A DNA stretch of 64,000 nucleotides from Brevibacterium casei CIP 102111 (GTDB taxonomy: Bacteria > Actinomycetota > Actinomycetes > Actinomycetales > Brevibacteriaceae): contig NZ_FXZC01000002.1 in the NCBI RefSeq assembly GCF_900169275.1, positions 496,001 to 560,000 of the forward strand, written 5' to 3'. The position numbers and the translations under genes were made by a program. Below, piece by piece: positions 42,457-52,540 of this stretch. The notes under the pieces are model-generated. The model was given only the letters and a program-made list of their open reading frames with translations. It did no database searches and was not told the DNA's origin. Numbering within the stretch: the stretch's first letter is position 1; each line of letters starts with the position of its first letter.

Positions 42457-43206
42457 TCAGTTGGTGAGGATCTTCGAAAGGAAGTCCTGCGCGCGGGCAC
42501 TCTGCGGGTTGGTGAAGAACTCCTCGGGGTCGGCGACCTCGACGATCTCGCCGTCGGCCATGAAGACCACCCGGTTGCCGGCCTTGCGGGCGAATCCCAT
42601 CTCGTGGGTGACGACGACCATCGTCATCCCCTCCTTGGCGAGCTCGACCATGACGTCGAGGACCTCGTTGATCATCTCCGGGTCGAGCGCCGAAGTGGGC
42701 TCGTCGAAGAGCATGACCTTCGGCTTCATCGCCAATGCCCGGGCGATCGCGACACGCTGCTGCTGACCGCCGGAGAGCTGAGCGGGGTACTTGTCGGCCT
42801 GATGGGCGACGCCGACGCGCTCGAGCAGCGCCATCGCCTGCTTGTCGGCCTCGGACTTCTTGAGCTTGCGGACCTTGATCGGCCCGAGTGTGACGTTCTC
42901 GAGGATCGTCTTGTGGGCGAAGAGGTTGAAGGACTGGAACACCATGCCGACGTCCGAGCGCAGCTGGGCGAGCTCGGCTCCCTCGGCCGGAAGCTCCTCG
43001 CCCTCGATCGTGATCGACCCCGAGGTGATGGTCTCGAGTCGGTTGATCGTCCGGCACAGGGTCGACTTGCCCGAACCGGAGGGTCCGATGACGACGACGA
43101 CCTCGCCCTCGTGGATGTCGAGGTCGATGTGCTTCAGCGCATGGAAGTCTCCGTAGTGCTTCTCGACGTCCGTCATCGAGACCAACGGCTGTGATTCAGC
43201 TCTCAT
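42457..43206 (-). CDS. gluA: Glutamate ABC transporter ATPase
   Basis: This is a 249-residue ATPase: Walker A GPSGSGKST, signature QLSGGQQQRVAIARALA, Walker B VMLFDEPTSALDPE, H-loop VVVTHEMGFA. It is very close in sequence pattern to GlnQ/GluA ATPases. It is the first gene of the gluABCD operon. An in-frame GTG 6 nt upstream is an alternative start. Confidence 0.94.
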   Translation of the reverse strand: MRAESQPLVSMTDVEKHYGDFHALKHIDLDIHEGEVVVVIGPSGSGKSTLCRTINRLETITSGSITIEGEELPAEGAELAQLRSDVGMVFQSFNLFAHKTILENVTLGPIKVRKLKKSEADKQAMALLERVGVAHQADKYPAQLSGGQQQRVAIARALAMKPKVMLFDEPTSALDPEMINEVLDVMVELAKEGMTMVVVTHEMGFARKAGNRVVFMADGEIVEVADPEEFFTNPQSARAQDFLSKILTN

Positions 43207-43284
43207 GACCACCGATCTTAGTGAAAGACCAGCTCACAAGGTAATCCCCGGGTGTTCACAGGGGAACTGCAACCGACTTGTGAC

Positions 43285-44970
43285 CTAGCTCGCATGGACG
43301 ATGCGCTCGCCCTCCTCGCGGAGTTCGACCTTGCGGATCTTGCCCGACACCGTCATCGGGAAGGAGTCGCGGACTTCGACGTAGCGAGGGATCTTGAAGT
43401 GGGCGAGACGCCCGGCCGCGAACTCCCTGACGTCCTCGGCGGTGAGCGTGTCGTAGCCGTCCTTGAGGATCACCCATGCCATGAGCTCCTCACCGTACTT
43501 CTCGTCGGAGACGCCGATGACCTGGACGTCGCTGATCGCCGGATGCTGGTAGAGGAACTCCTCGATCTCGCGCGGATAGACGTTCTCGCCGCCGCGGATG
43601 ACCATGTCCTTGATCCGCCCGGAGATGTCGACGTAGCCGTCGTCGTCCATGATCGCGAGGTCCCCGGTGTGCATCCACCGGGCGCTGTCGATCGCCTCGG
43701 CGGTCTTCTCCGGTTCCTCCCAGTACCCGAGCATGACCGAGTAGCCGCGGGTGCACAGTTCGCCCTTCTGCCCGCGGGGCATGGTCTGGCCCGTCACCGG
43801 GTCGACGATCTTCACCTCGACGTGCGGCATCACCCGCCCGACGGTCTCCGTGCGGGCCTCGAGCGAATCGTCGACGCGGGTCATCGTCGAGACCGGGGAG
43901 GTCTCGGTCATCCCGTAGCAGATGGCAACCTCGGACATGTTCATGTCGTCGATGACGTGGCGCATGACCTCGACCGGGCAGGGGGAGCCGGCCATGATCC
44001 CGGTCCGCAGCGATGAGAGGTCGAAGTCGGAGAAGTCCGGCTGGCCGAGCTCGGCGATGAACATCGTCGGCACTCCGTAGAGGGAGGTCGCCTTCTCCTC
44101 GGCGACGGCAGTGAGGCTCGCCGCCGGGTCGAATCCGGGTGAGGGCAGGACGATCGAGGCGCCGTGGCTGAGCGCGGCGAGGTTGCCCATGACCATGCCG
44201 AAGCAGTGGTAGTAGGGCACGGAGAGGACGACCGAGTCGTCGGGGGTGTAGGAGAGCAGCTCGGCGATGAAGTACCCGTTGTTGAGGATGTTGTGGTGGG
44301 AGAGGGTGACCCCCTTCGGGAAGCCCGTCGTCCCCGAGGTGTACTGGATGTTGATCGGATCGTCGACCGAGAGCTCGCCGGCTGCCTGCTCGAGGCGCAC
44401 CGCGTACTTCGCGCCGGGATCCTCCAGGAGGCTTCGGCCCTCGTCGAGCAGGCGCGCGAACGACTCGCGCTCCCCCACCGCCGTGTCGCCGATCAGCGCG
44501 GCGGGAACGGTGTCGATGAAGACGAGGTCGAGGTCGGGGACGGTGCCGGAGACCTCGGTGGCCAGCGCGTGGAAGTCCGTGTGAGGCGGGTTGAGGATCT
44601 GTGAGATGAGCAGCGTCATCCCCGACTGCCTGACGACGTATTCGAGCTCGTGCGCCCGATAGGAGGGGTTGACGTTGACGAGGATCGCGCCGATCTTCGC
44701 CGTCGCATACTGGACGAGCGCCCACTCCCCGACGTTCTGCGCCCAGATGCCCACCCGGTCGCCCTTGCGCACGCCGCGCTCAAGCAGCGCCGCGGCGAGG
44801 GCATCGGTGTCCCTGTCGAACTCGGCGTACGTCCAGCGGCGATCGGAGCCGCGGTCGACGAGGGCGATCGCCTCGGGGTGTTCAGCAGCCGTGCGGCGGA
44901 AGTTCGCAGGGATCGTCTCGCCGAGCAGGGGGGCGTTCGAGGGGCCGGAGGAGTAGGAGAGTGCGGTCAC
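43285..44970 (-). CDS. Acyl-CoA synthetase (AMP-dependent)
   Basis: This is a 561-residue ANL-superfamily enzyme. The P-loop is [19 protein letters not shown]; others are [33 protein letters not shown], and the C-terminal lysine motif [14 protein letters not shown]. It activates fatty or other carboxylic acids to CoA thioesters via acyl-AMP. The medium/long-chain FadD-like subgroup is likely, but chain length is not determinable. It starts at GTG 44970. Confidence 0.9.
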   Translation of the reverse strand: MTALSYSSGPSNAPLLGETIPANFRRTAAEHPEAIALVDRGSDRRWTYAEFDRDTDALAAALLERGVRKGDRVGIWAQNVGEWALVQYATAKIGAILVNVNPSYRAHELEYVVRQSGMTLLISQILNPPHTDFHALATEVSGTVPDLDLVFIDTVPAALIGDTAVGERESFARLLDEGRSLLEDPGAKYAVRLEQAAGELSVDDPINIQYTSGTTGFPKGVTLSHHNILNNGYFIAELLSYTPDDSVVLSVPYYHCFGMVMGNLAALSHGASIVLPSPGFDPAASLTAVAEEKATSLYGVPTMFIAELGQPDFSDFDLSSLRTGIMAGSPCPVEVMRHVIDDMNMSEVAICYGMTETSPVSTMTRVDDSLEARTETVGRVMPHVEVKIVDPVTGQTMPRGQKGELCTRGYSVMLGYWEEPEKTAEAIDSARWMHTGDLAIMDDDGYVDISGRIKDMVIRGGENVYPREIEEFLYQHPAISDVQVIGVSDEKYGEELMAWVILKDGYDTLTAEDVREFAAGRLAHFKIPRYVEVRDSFPMTVSGKIRKVELREEGERIVHAS

Positions 44971-44994
44971 GTCGGTGTGCTCCTTCGCAGGGGT

Positions 44995-46677
44995 CTAGTG
45001 TGATCCACTGCACAGTATTCCCTCTCCGTCCGTCTCGCAAAAGCTGCGGAGGAAATCCCGGCCGCTCGTGTCGTCGCCGTGGCCGATCTCCCCGACCGCT
45101 CCCACAGTGTCCACACGCCCGGAGTCGATGAGCACGAGGGTCTCGGCGAGGCTCGTGACGTCGGCGACATCGTGGGTGATGAGCAGTGCGCTGCGCCCAC
45201 GCAGCACCTCCTTGAGGACGCGGCGCGTCTCGATGCGCACGTCGACGTCGAGGGCGGCCAGGGGTTCGTCGAGGAGGAGGAGGGCAGGATCGACGACGAG
45301 GGCGCGGGCGAGGGCGATGCGGGCGGCCTGTCCCCCGGACACGGCATCGGGTCGACGCCCCGCGCATTCCCCGACGCCGAGGCGGTCGAGCATGTCCGCG
45401 GCGTGTCGCCGTGCCAGCGCGGCCGGTTCACCGCGGGCGCGCAGTCCGTAGGCGACGTTGTCGAGCACGCTGAGGTGGGGGAAGAGCAGCGGGTTCTGGG
45501 CGAGATGGACGATGCCGCGGGCGTGGATGGGCGGCCACAGGCCCGCCGCGACGTCGAAGACGGTGGTCCCGCCGATCCGCAGCGATCCCGCAGCGGCCGG
45601 GAGCGCCCCGATGAGGATCTCGAAGAGACTCGTCTTGCCGGCGCCGTTGCGGCCGATGACCGCCGTCGTCGACCCGGCGGGCACGTCGACGGCGACATCG
45701 AGGCCGCGCTCGGGCAGGACCGCCCGGAGGCTGAGCGTACCGCGGTCAGTCGGGGGGTGGTCCCGCACGCTCGACGCATGGTCGGAGTCGTCTGCGGCGG
45801 GCAGGTCCGCCGGGGCTGCGCTGCGAGCACCGGCGCTCTCGGGCGCGGCGGCGTCCGTCCGGGCGGCTGCGCGCCGGCGCAGCCGCGGCGCATGCGGCGA
45901 ACGGTAGGCGAGGACGATGATGACGAGGGCCGCGGCGACGAGGAGGAGCGAGAGGGCGATCGCCGACTGCGGATCGGACTCACGGACGAGATAGATCTGC
46001 AGCGGCATCGTCCGCGTCACCCCCGACAGGGAACCGGCGAAGGTCAGGGTCGCCCCGAACTCCCCGAGCGACCGGGCGAAGCAGAGCACGGTACCGGTGA
46101 GGATGCCGCCCCGAAGCATCGGGACGGTGATCGTCGCGAACACTCGGGCCGGCGTCGCACCGAGTTCGGCCGCCGCGAGCTCCCACCGCTGCCCGCGGGC
46201 GGCGACCGCGGTCTCGACGGACATGACCATGAACGGCAGGGAGACGAAGATCTGCGCGAACACGACGGCTGCGGTCGTGTAGGCGAGGCCGATGCCCGCC
46301 TCGGTGAGCAGCGACCCGAGATAGGCCGACCGCCCCCATGTGTAGAGCAGGGCGAGGCCGCTGACGACCGGGGGCAGGACGAGGGGCAGGAGGATGAGGG
46401 TGCGCAGGAGTCTCTGTCCGCGGAAGCGCGTCGTCGCGAGCAGGTAACCGAGCGGGAAGCCGATGAGGAGGCTGACGAGTGCCGCGATCGTCGAGGTGAG
46501 AAGGGAGAGTCCCATCGCCAGCAGGGATTCCGGTGCGGTGACGACCTCGCCGAGGTGGCCGAGGTCGATGCGTGCGACCATCCCGATGATGGGCACGAGG
46601 AGGAAGGCGACGCCGAGGGCTGCGGGGATCCACAGCCACCTCGGCGCCGCCGAATGACGGCGGGTGGGACGGCTCAT
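44995..46677 (-). CDS. modBC: Fused molybdate ABC transporter permease-ATPase
   Basis: This is a 560-residue fusion. Residues 1-265 form the ModB permease (about six helices; LLPLVLPPVVSGLALLYTWG; ARSLGEFGATLTFAGSLSG with the EAA-type loop AAAELGATPARVF). A linker rich in Ala/Asp/Ser spans roughly 270-315. Residues 320-545 form a ModC ATPase: Walker A GRNGAGKTSLF, signature AVSGGQAARIALARAL, Walker B LLLDEPLAALD, H-loop LLITHDVADV. No C-terminal TOBE/Mop domain follows, unlike long ModC. It overlaps modA by ATGA. Confidence 0.92.
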   Translation of the reverse strand: MSRPTRRHSAAPRWLWIPAALGVAFLLVPIIGMVARIDLGHLGEVVTAPESLLAMGLSLLTSTIAALVSLLIGFPLGYLLATTRFRGQRLLRTLILLPLVLPPVVSGLALLYTWGRSAYLGSLLTEAGIGLAYTTAAVVFAQIFVSLPFMVMSVETAVAARGQRWELAAAELGATPARVFATITVPMLRGGILTGTVLCFARSLGEFGATLTFAGSLSGVTRTMPLQIYLVRESDPQSAIALSLLLVAAALVIIVLAYRSPHAPRLRRRAAARTDAAAPESAGARSAAPADLPAADDSDHASSVRDHPPTDRGTLSLRAVLPERGLDVAVDVPAGSTTAVIGRNGAGKTSLFEILIGALPAAAGSLRIGGTTVFDVAAGLWPPIHARGIVHLAQNPLLFPHLSVLDNVAYGLRARGEPAALARRHAADMLDRLGVGECAGRRPDAVSGGQAARIALARALVVDPALLLLDEPLAALDVDVRIETRRVLKEVLRGRSALLITHDVADVTSLAETLVLIDSGRVDTVGAVGEIGHGDDTSGRDFLRSFCETDGEGILCSGSH

Positions 46678-47435
46678 GGGGTGGAGAACCCGGCGTCCTC
46701 GAGCAGCTTCACAGCCTCAGGCGACCGGAGGTAGCTGACGAACGCGTCCGCCTGCTCCTGGTTCTCGCTCGCCCTCACCGTGGCCGCCGGGTACCGGTTG
46801 ACGACCTTCTCGGCCCCGTCGAGGTCAACCTGGTCGACGTCGCCGTCTGCGCGGGCGACGTCGGTGACGTAGACGATGCCCGCGTCGGCCTGGCCGGAGC
46901 TCACCTTGCCGAGGACATCGGTCACCGAGTTCTCCTCGCTCGCCGGGTCGAGGGTGACGCCGTTCTGCTGCGCCCACTCCTTCGTCGCCGCCCCGCACGG
47001 CACCTGGGGTGCGCAGACGACGAGGTCTGTGCCGGCGAGGTCCTGCGAGTCGGCGATCCGCTTCGGGTTGCCGGGGGCGACGGCGAGGGCGAGGGTGTTC
47101 GAGGCGAAGATCTCCGGCGTTCCGGTGAGCAGATCGTCGCCTGCGAGGGTGTCCATCGTCTTCTCATCGGCGGTGGCGATGACATCGGCGGGAGCGCCCT
47201 CGCTGATCTGGGCGACGAGGTCGGAGGATCCGGCGAAGGAGAACGTCACGTCGGTGTTCGGCGCGGTCCTCTCGTATTCGGTCGCGATCTCCTCGAAGAC
47301 CTCGGTGAGGGAGGCGGCGGCGAAGACAGTGAGCGTGGTCGGCTCCTCGGCCCGGTCCTCGCCCGAGGCACCGGTGGAACAGGCGGAGAGAGTGAGCAGG
47401 GCGACGATGCCCGCTGCGGTGGCAAGTCTCTTCAT
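46674..47435 (-). CDS. modA: Molybdate-binding lipoprotein
   Basis: This is a 253-residue protein with lipobox LTLSAC. The ModA pattern is LTVFAAASLTEVFEEIATEY, DVTFSFAGSSDLVAQISEGA, PADVIATADEKTMD and ASGQADAGIVYVTDV-type C-terminal blocks (here VSSGQADAGIVYVTD). The serine-rich loop FAGSSDL contacts the oxyanion in the family. It starts the mod operon. Confidence 0.93.
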   Translation of the reverse strand: MKRLATAAGIVALLTLSACSTGASGEDRAEEPTTLTVFAAASLTEVFEEIATEYERTAPNTDVTFSFAGSSDLVAQISEGAPADVIATADEKTMDTLAGDDLLTGTPEIFASNTLALAVAPGNPKRIADSQDLAGTDLVVCAPQVPCGAATKEWAQQNGVTLDPASEENSVTDVLGKVSSGQADAGIVYVTDVARADGDVDQVDLDGAEKVVNRYPAATVRASENQEQADAFVSYLRSPEAVKLLEDAGFSTP

Positions 47436-47507
47436 AACCCATTCATACCCGCAGATGCGGAGTTTTCACCACATTCTGTCAGTATCTGAGATTTCGTTCC
47501 CGATCAG

Positions 47508-47909
47508 TCACTCCTCGCCGACGGTGTCGATCCAGACCATCGTCGCCTTGACCGCGGCCGTGGCGAGGCTGCCGGGTTCGAGCTCGAGCTGACGGCACGC
47601 CTCGGCGGACATGAGGGAGACGACGCGGAAGGGACCGCACTGGAGGCTGACCTGGGCCATCACGCCGTCGATGACGACGTCGGTGACGAGTCCGGTGAAG
47701 CGGTTGCGGGCCGAGCTGCGCACATGGGTGGGATCGTCGAGGGCTCCGGCGGAGTCCTGGGCCAGCGCGGCGAGTTCGGCGCCGTCGACGACCGAGCGGT
47801 TCGAGGCGTCCTTGTGCTGACGCAGGCGCCCGTCGCTGATCCACCGGCGGATGGTGTCGTCGCTGACGCCGAGGAAGCGGGCGGCGTCGCTGATGCGCAG
47901 CCGGGTCAT
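47508..47909 (-). CDS. Helix-turn-helix plus TOBE molybdenum-binding protein
   Basis: This is a 133-residue protein. Residues 1-45 form an excisionase/MerR-like HTH (RISDAARFLGVSDDTIRRWI, SDGRLRQHKDASNRSVVDGA). Residues 66-130 form a Mop/TOBE domain (ARNRFTGLVTDVVIDGVMAQ, AVKATMVWIDT) that binds molybdate. It is probably a molybdate-responsive regulator in place of ModE. It overlaps moaE by ATGA, and modA follows downstream, 72 bp away. Confidence 0.88.
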   Translation of the reverse strand: MTRLRISDAARFLGVSDDTIRRWISDGRLRQHKDASNRSVVDGAELAALAQDSAGALDDPTHVRSSARNRFTGLVTDVVIDGVMAQVSLQCGPFRVVSLMSAEACRQLELEPGSLATAAVKATMVWIDTVGEE

Positions 47910-48328
47910 TCGAGCGCTCCCACCCATTCGTCGTCGCCGTCGGAGAAGTACTGGTGCTTCCAGATCGCGACCTTGTCCTTGACCTCGTCGATGAGCTCTG
48001 CACACGCGGCGAACGCCTCCCGGCGGTGGGCGGAGGCGACGACGGCGGCCAGCGCCACGTCGCCGATGCGAAGCTCCCCGACCCGGTGGACGACGGAGAT
48101 CCGCACCTCCGGGTGGGCTCTGGCAACGGCGGCGGCCACCTCGGCGAGCTGCTGGTCGGCGAGCGGATGGGATTCGTAGACGAGTCGTTCGACTCCCCTG
48201 CCCGAGTCGTGGTCGCGGATGATGCCGGAGAAGGTCACGGATGCTCCGGACGCCGCGGTGACGACCTCGGGAGCAAGCTCGTCGGTGCTGATCGGGGTCT
48301 CGACGATTCCGGTGCGGATCACGCTCAT
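47906..48328 (-). CDS. moaE: Molybdopterin synthase large subunit
   Basis: This is a 140-residue protein with [57 protein letters not shown] and the signature [20 protein letters not shown] (catalytic Lys). It adds sulfur to cPMP together with MoaD. It overlaps moaC by ATGA. Confidence 0.95.
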   Translation of the reverse strand: MSVIRTGIVETPISTDELAPEVVTAASGASVTFSGIIRDHDSGRGVERLVYESHPLADQQLAEVAAAVARAHPEVRISVVHRVGELRIGDVALAAVVASAHRREAFAACAELIDEVKDKVAIWKHQYFSDGDDEWVGALE

Positions 48329-48807
48329 GTCGACCGCCTCCAGTCTCCGCTGCGGCCCCCGGACTTCTCGATGACCTTGATGTCGCCGATGACCGCCTGG
48401 TTGTCGACGGCTTTGATCATGTCGAAGATCGTCAGGGCCGCCACCGATGCCGCAGTGAGCGCCTCCATCTCGACGCCCGTCTTCGAGACGGTCTTGACCG
48501 CCGCAGTGATCCGCACGCTCGTCTCGTCGAGGGTGAAGTCGACGTCGACTCCGGTCAGGGGCAGCGGGTGGCAGAGGGGGATGAGGTCGCTCGTGCGCTT
48601 GGCACCCATGACAGCGGCGATGCGCGCGACCGGCAGGGCGTCGCCCTTGGGCAGTCCCGCCTCGGTGATGAGGGCGATGACCTCGGGGCGCGTCGTGATG
48701 AGCGCCGTCGCCACGGCGCGGCGCTTCGTCACGTCCTTGTCCCCGACGTCGACCATGTGGGCGGCCCCGGTCTCGTCGATGTGCGTGAGGTTCAGTCGAT
48801 TGTCCAC
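48325..48807 (-). CDS. moaC: Cyclic pyranopterin monophosphate synthase
   Basis: This is a 160-residue protein containing [40 protein letters not shown] (conserved CHPL) and [20 protein letters not shown]. It acts after MoaA in cPMP formation. GTG start; overlaps moeA by 16 bp. Confidence 0.96.
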   Translation of the reverse strand: MDNRLNLTHIDETGAAHMVDVGDKDVTKRRAVATALITTRPEVIALITEAGLPKGDALPVARIAAVMGAKRTSDLIPLCHPLPLTGVDVDFTLDETSVRITAAVKTVSKTGVEMEALTAASVAALTIFDMIKAVDNQAVIGDIKVIEKSGGRSGDWRRST

Positions 48808-50018
48808 GTCTTCAGCCTATCCCCCGCGGGCGCGAAGAGCCTGTCGGACTCGGGTGCGTCGACGGGAGGGAGGAAGACGAGGTGGGTGCTCTCCGCATAG
48901 CTGTGGAGCAGGTGGGAACGGGAGCCGCCGACGAAGACGATGCCGTCGTCGGTGAGGCGGGCGCGCCGGACCTGGAGTTTGCTCGCCGGCGGGGTCTCGT
49001 CGAGTCCGGCCGCCAGCCGGTGGTGGGCGGCGGGACGGGCGTCGGCTTCGGCATCGAGGCCGAGGAGAGCCGGTCGGAGGAACATCTCGAAGCTGATGAG
49101 CGCGCTCACCGGGTTGCCGGGCAGGGCCACCCAGGCCCGTCCGGCCAGCCGACCGCACCCCTGGGGCCCGCCCGGCTGCATGGCGATGGGTTCGAAGACC
49201 ATTGCCGAGTCCGGGTCGAGGTCCGCGGCGAGCCGGACGACTTCGCGTGCGCCCTTCGAGATCCCGCCGGTGGAGACGACGAGGTCGGCGTCGGTGGCGG
49301 CGACGGCCTCAAGGAGCAGACGCGGATCGTCGCGTACGCGCAGCCTCTCGACCTCGGCGCCGAGGCGGAGCAGCCCCGCGGTGAGGGTGACCCCGTTGGC
49401 GTCGTGGATGCCGGCGTCGGCACCGTCGGCGACCTCGTCGCCGGTGGAGACGACGAGGATCCGCGGCAGCGTAACGACTTCGAGCTCCCCCACCCCGCAG
49501 GCGGCGGCCACGCCGAGGCGGGCGGGAGTGAGCTCGGCACCGGCCCGGAGCACGGTGGTTCCGACCCCGACGTCGCTGCCGCGGCGGCGGACGAAGGCAC
49601 CGGGCTCGACAGTCTCGGGATCGAGGTCGACGGTGATCTCCGCGGCACCGAAGCGACCCGGCTGCGTCGCCTCGATGGGAACGATCGTGTCCGTGCCCGG
49701 CGGCAGCGGGGCGCCGGTCATGATCTCGACGGCGGTGCCCGGGGCGACCGGGCCCCCGTGGACCCCGGCGGCGACCTGGCCGGTGACGGGAATGGGGCCG
49801 ATGCCGTCTGCGGCTGCCGCGCCGCGCAGCGTGTCAGCGGCGACGGCGAAGCCGTCCATGCTCGAATTGTCGAAGCCGGGGACGTCGATGCCGGTGACGA
49901 CGTCGGCGGCAAGCCGCCTCGGCACGGTGAGCAGCTCGGACAACGGACGGTTCTCGGTCCCCAGCAGCGGAGAGATCGTCTCACCGACGCGACGACGATG
50001 CATGATGGCGCTGGTCAT
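48792..50018 (-). CDS. moeA: Molybdopterin molybdenumtransferase, first copy
   Basis: This is a 408-residue MoeA. Domains: [80 protein letters not shown] and [20 protein letters not shown]. It inserts molybdate into adenylated molybdopterin. It heads the moeA-moaC-moaE-HTH/TOBE operon and faces moaA across 38 bp. A second MoeA lies at 52541-53722. Confidence 0.94.
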   Translation of the reverse strand: MTSAIMHRRRVGETISPLLGTENRPLSELLTVPRRLAADVVTGIDVPGFDNSSMDGFAVAADTLRGAAAADGIGPIPVTGQVAAGVHGGPVAPGTAVEIMTGAPLPPGTDTIVPIEATQPGRFGAAEITVDLDPETVEPGAFVRRRGSDVGVGTTVLRAGAELTPARLGVAAACGVGELEVVTLPRILVVSTGDEVADGADAGIHDANGVTLTAGLLRLGAEVERLRVRDDPRLLLEAVAATDADLVVSTGGISKGAREVVRLAADLDPDSAMVFEPIAMQPGGPQGCGRLAGRAWVALPGNPVSALISFEMFLRPALLGLDAEADARPAAHHRLAAGLDETPPASKLQVRRARLTDDGIVFVGGSRSHLLHSYAESTHLVFLPPVDAPESDRLFAPAGDRLKTWTID

Positions 50019-50056
50019 GGGACGATGATAGCGAAGGGAAAGAACAAGGAGGACGA

Positions 50057-51145
50057 ATGCGGAAGGTCAGTCTCCCGACCCCGGTCCTGAGGACTCCCAC
50101 CCTCGATCCGGGAACGACGTTCACCGAGCACACCGAGGATTCGCTGCTCGACACCTTCGGTCGGCGTGCCCGCGACCTGCGCATCTCGCTCACCGACTTC
50201 TGCAATCTCCGCTGCAGCTACTGCATGCCCGCCGAAGGCGTCGAGTTCATGCCCCGCGACGCCGCGATGAGCGCCGAGGAGATCGTCCGCTTCGCCCGCA
50301 TCGGCGTCGAGCGCTTCGGCGTCGACCAGATCCGGTTCACCGGCGGCGAACCGCTCACCCGCCATGACATCACCGACATCATCGCCGGGGTCGCCGCCCT
50401 TCGACCGCGGCCGAACATCGCCCTGACGACGAACGCGATCGGGCTCGACAACCGTGCCGAGCGGCTGCGGGACGCCGGCCTCGACCGGATCAACGTCTCC
50501 CTCGACACGATCGACCCCGACACGTTCGCCGAGATCACCCGCCGCCCCTTCCTCGACCGTGTGCTCGCCGGCATCGACGGGGCGAAGGCCGCCGGCCTCG
50601 ATCCGGTGAAGATCAACGCCGTGCTCCTGCCCGGCCTCAACGACCACCAGGCCCCCGATCTCCTCCAGTGGTGCCTGGAGAACGACCTCTCCCTGCGCTT
50701 CATCGAGCAGATGCCCCTCGACGCGGGGCATTCGTGGCAGCGGTCGACGATGATCACAGCCGCCGATGTCTTCGCCCTCCTCGAACCGCGGTTCGCCCTC
50801 ACCCCCGACTCCCAACCGCGCGGCGGCGCCCCGGCCGAGACGTTCACGGTGGCTTCCCGCGAGGATCCGGAGACGATCCTCGGCAGAGTCGGCATCATCG
50901 CCTCGGTCACCCGCCCGTTCTGCGCCGACTGCACGCGCACCCGGCTCACCGCGGAGGGGCGGGTGCGGACCTGTCTGTTCTCCCGCACCGAGGTCGACCT
51001 CCTCGCGGCCCTGCGGTCAGGAGCGAGCGACGAGGAGATCGCCAATCTGTGGAAGGGAGCGCACTGGGCGAAGCTCGCCGGGCACGGCATGGACTCCGAT
51101 GACTTCACCCAGCCGCAGCGACCGATGAGCGCGATCGGAGGATGA
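50057..51145 (+). CDS. moaA: GTP 3',8-cyclase (radical SAM)
   Basis: This is a 362-residue protein. The N-terminal radical-SAM cluster is C49NLRCSYC56; the C-terminal second [4Fe-4S] site is FCADCTRTRLTAEGRVRTC. FTGGEPLTRHDI and the C-terminal GG are conserved. It converts GTP to 3',8-cyclo-GTP, the first step of the molybdenum cofactor pathway. AAGGAGGA precedes the ATG. It overlaps moaD by ATGA. Confidence 0.96.
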   Translation: MRKVSLPTPVLRTPTLDPGTTFTEHTEDSLLDTFGRRARDLRISLTDFCNLRCSYCMPAEGVEFMPRDAAMSAEEIVRFARIGVERFGVDQIRFTGGEPLTRHDITDIIAGVAALRPRPNIALTTNAIGLDNRAERLRDAGLDRINVSLDTIDPDTFAEITRRPFLDRVLAGIDGAKAAGLDPVKINAVLLPGLNDHQAPDLLQWCLENDLSLRFIEQMPLDAGHSWQRSTMITAADVFALLEPRFALTPDSQPRGGAPAETFTVASREDPETILGRVGIIASVTRPFCADCTRTRLTAEGRVRTCLFSRTEVDLLAALRSGASDEEIANLWKGAHWAKLAGHGMDSDDFTQPQRPMSAIGG

Positions 51146-51399
51146 GAGCACCCGTGAGCACAGTCAGCGTCCGGTTCTTCGCCGCTGCCCGAGAGGCGTT
51201 CGGCACCAGGGAGTCGACCGTCGAGGCGTCGACCCTCGACGACCTCGTCGGCACACTTTCCGCGGGGGCCTCACCCGAGGCGGTCACCGTGCTCTCCCGG
51301 TCGTCGTTCCTCGTCAACGCCGTCGCCCGCCGGGACCGCGCCGAGGCGCTGCACGACGGTGACACCGTCGATGTGCTCCCGCCGTTCGCCGGCGGCTGA
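51142..51399 (+). CDS. moaD: Molybdopterin synthase small subunit
   Basis: This is an 85-residue ubiquitin-fold sulfur carrier beginning VSVRFFAAAREAFG and ending DVLPPFAGG, with the double glycine that is adenylated and thiocarboxylated. It partners with MoaE. Confidence 0.93.
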   Translation: MRAPVSTVSVRFFAAAREAFGTRESTVEASTLDDLVGTLSAGASPEAVTVLSRSSFLVNAVARRDRAEALHDGDTVDVLPPFAGG

Positions 51400-51414
51400 A
51401 CAGTCCGCGCCCGC

Positions 51415-52530
51415 TCAGCCCACCGGCGAGGCGTCGGTGCGTGAGAGATAGGCGAGGTAGCCGCCGGTGACGGTGACGACGTCGAAGCCGCGGCCCCGCA
51501 GCTCGGTGGCGGCCCGCGCCGAGCGCACACCCGAGCGGCAGTAGAGGGCGATCCGTCCGGTCTCCACCTCGTCCTCGGACCCGAGGAGTTTGGCGGGGTC
51601 GGCGAGCAGGGCCTCCATGGGGATGTGCCGCGCGCCGGCGATAGCACCGGCGGAGACCTCGGCGTCCTCACGGATGTCGATGAGACGATCGCCTGACGCG
51701 ACCTCGTCCCACCCGATCGCCGCTGCCTCCGTGTCGTCGCTCGGTGCCGGCACCGTGGGTGCGGGTGCACCGACCGGTGCCGCACGGTGTGCGTCGAGGC
51801 TCGTCACCGGTGCCCGCTGCGGGTCGCGGGCGACGGGGATCGTCTCCCAGGTCGCGTCGAGGCTGCTGTGAATCGCCACCGCATTGCGCAGCGGGGTCCC
51901 GATGCCGGTGAGCACCTTGATCGTCTCCATCGCCATCGCCGAGCCGATGCTTCCGCACAGGGCACCGATGACGCCGGCGGTCGCGCAGTCGGGCACCGAC
52001 CCCGGTGCGGGCACGTCGGGGAAGAGGTCGCGCAGGGTCGCACCGTGGCGGGCGTCGAAGACGGCGACCTGTCCGTCGAACCCGAGGATCGTCCCCCACA
52101 CGAGCGGGATGCCGAGGATCTCGCACGCATCGTTGGCGAGATAGCGGGTCGCGAAGTTGTCGCTGCCGTCGACGACGATGTCGGCGCCGGAGAGGATGTC
52201 CTCGGCGTTGGCGGCAGTGAGCAGGACGGGATGGGTGACGATCTCGATCGTCGAGTTGAGTCTCTCCAGCCGCTCGGCCGCCGAATCGACCTTGCGCGCA
52301 CCCACGCCGTCCTCGGAGTGGATGAACTGCCGGTGGAGATTGCTCAGCTCGACGACGTCGGGATCGACGATGTCGAGACGCCCCACACCGGCCGCCGCAA
52401 GATAGGTGAGCACGGGGGCACCGAGTCCGCCGGCGCCGATGACGACGACGCGAGCGGCGAGGAGGCGCTTCTGCGCCTCGGCGCCGAATCCCCGCAGGCG
52501 GATCTGGCGCGTGTAGCGGGAGAGGTCCAT
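51415..52530 (-). CDS. MoeB/MoeZ-type adenylyltransferase with rhodanese domain
   Basis: This is a 371-residue protein. Residues 1-245 form an E1-like ThiF/MoeB domain (VVVIGAGGLGAPVLTYLAAA; VDGSDNFATRYLANDA; SVPDCATAGVIGALCGSIG with Cys182). Residues 270-371 form a rhodanese domain with the active loop LYCRSGVRSARA (Cys331). It activates MoaD by adenylation and sulfur transfer. Both CxxC pairs that bind zinc in most MoeB/MoeZ proteins are missing (TLRD replaces CYRC; the second pair is deleted). The start is ATG 52530. Confidence 0.92.
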   Translation of the reverse strand: MDLSRYTRQIRLRGFGAEAQKRLLAARVVVIGAGGLGAPVLTYLAAAGVGRLDIVDPDVVELSNLHRQFIHSEDGVGARKVDSAAERLERLNSTIEIVTHPVLLTAANAEDILSGADIVVDGSDNFATRYLANDACEILGIPLVWGTILGFDGQVAVFDARHGATLRDLFPDVPAPGSVPDCATAGVIGALCGSIGSAMAMETIKVLTGIGTPLRNAVAIHSSLDATWETIPVARDPQRAPVTSLDAHRAAPVGAPAPTVPAPSDDTEAAAIGWDEVASGDRLIDIREDAEVSAGAIAGARHIPMEALLADPAKLLGSEDEVETGRIALYCRSGVRSARAATELRGRGFDVVTVTGGYLAYLSRTDASPVG

Positions 52531-52540
52531 GTCCTCCAGT

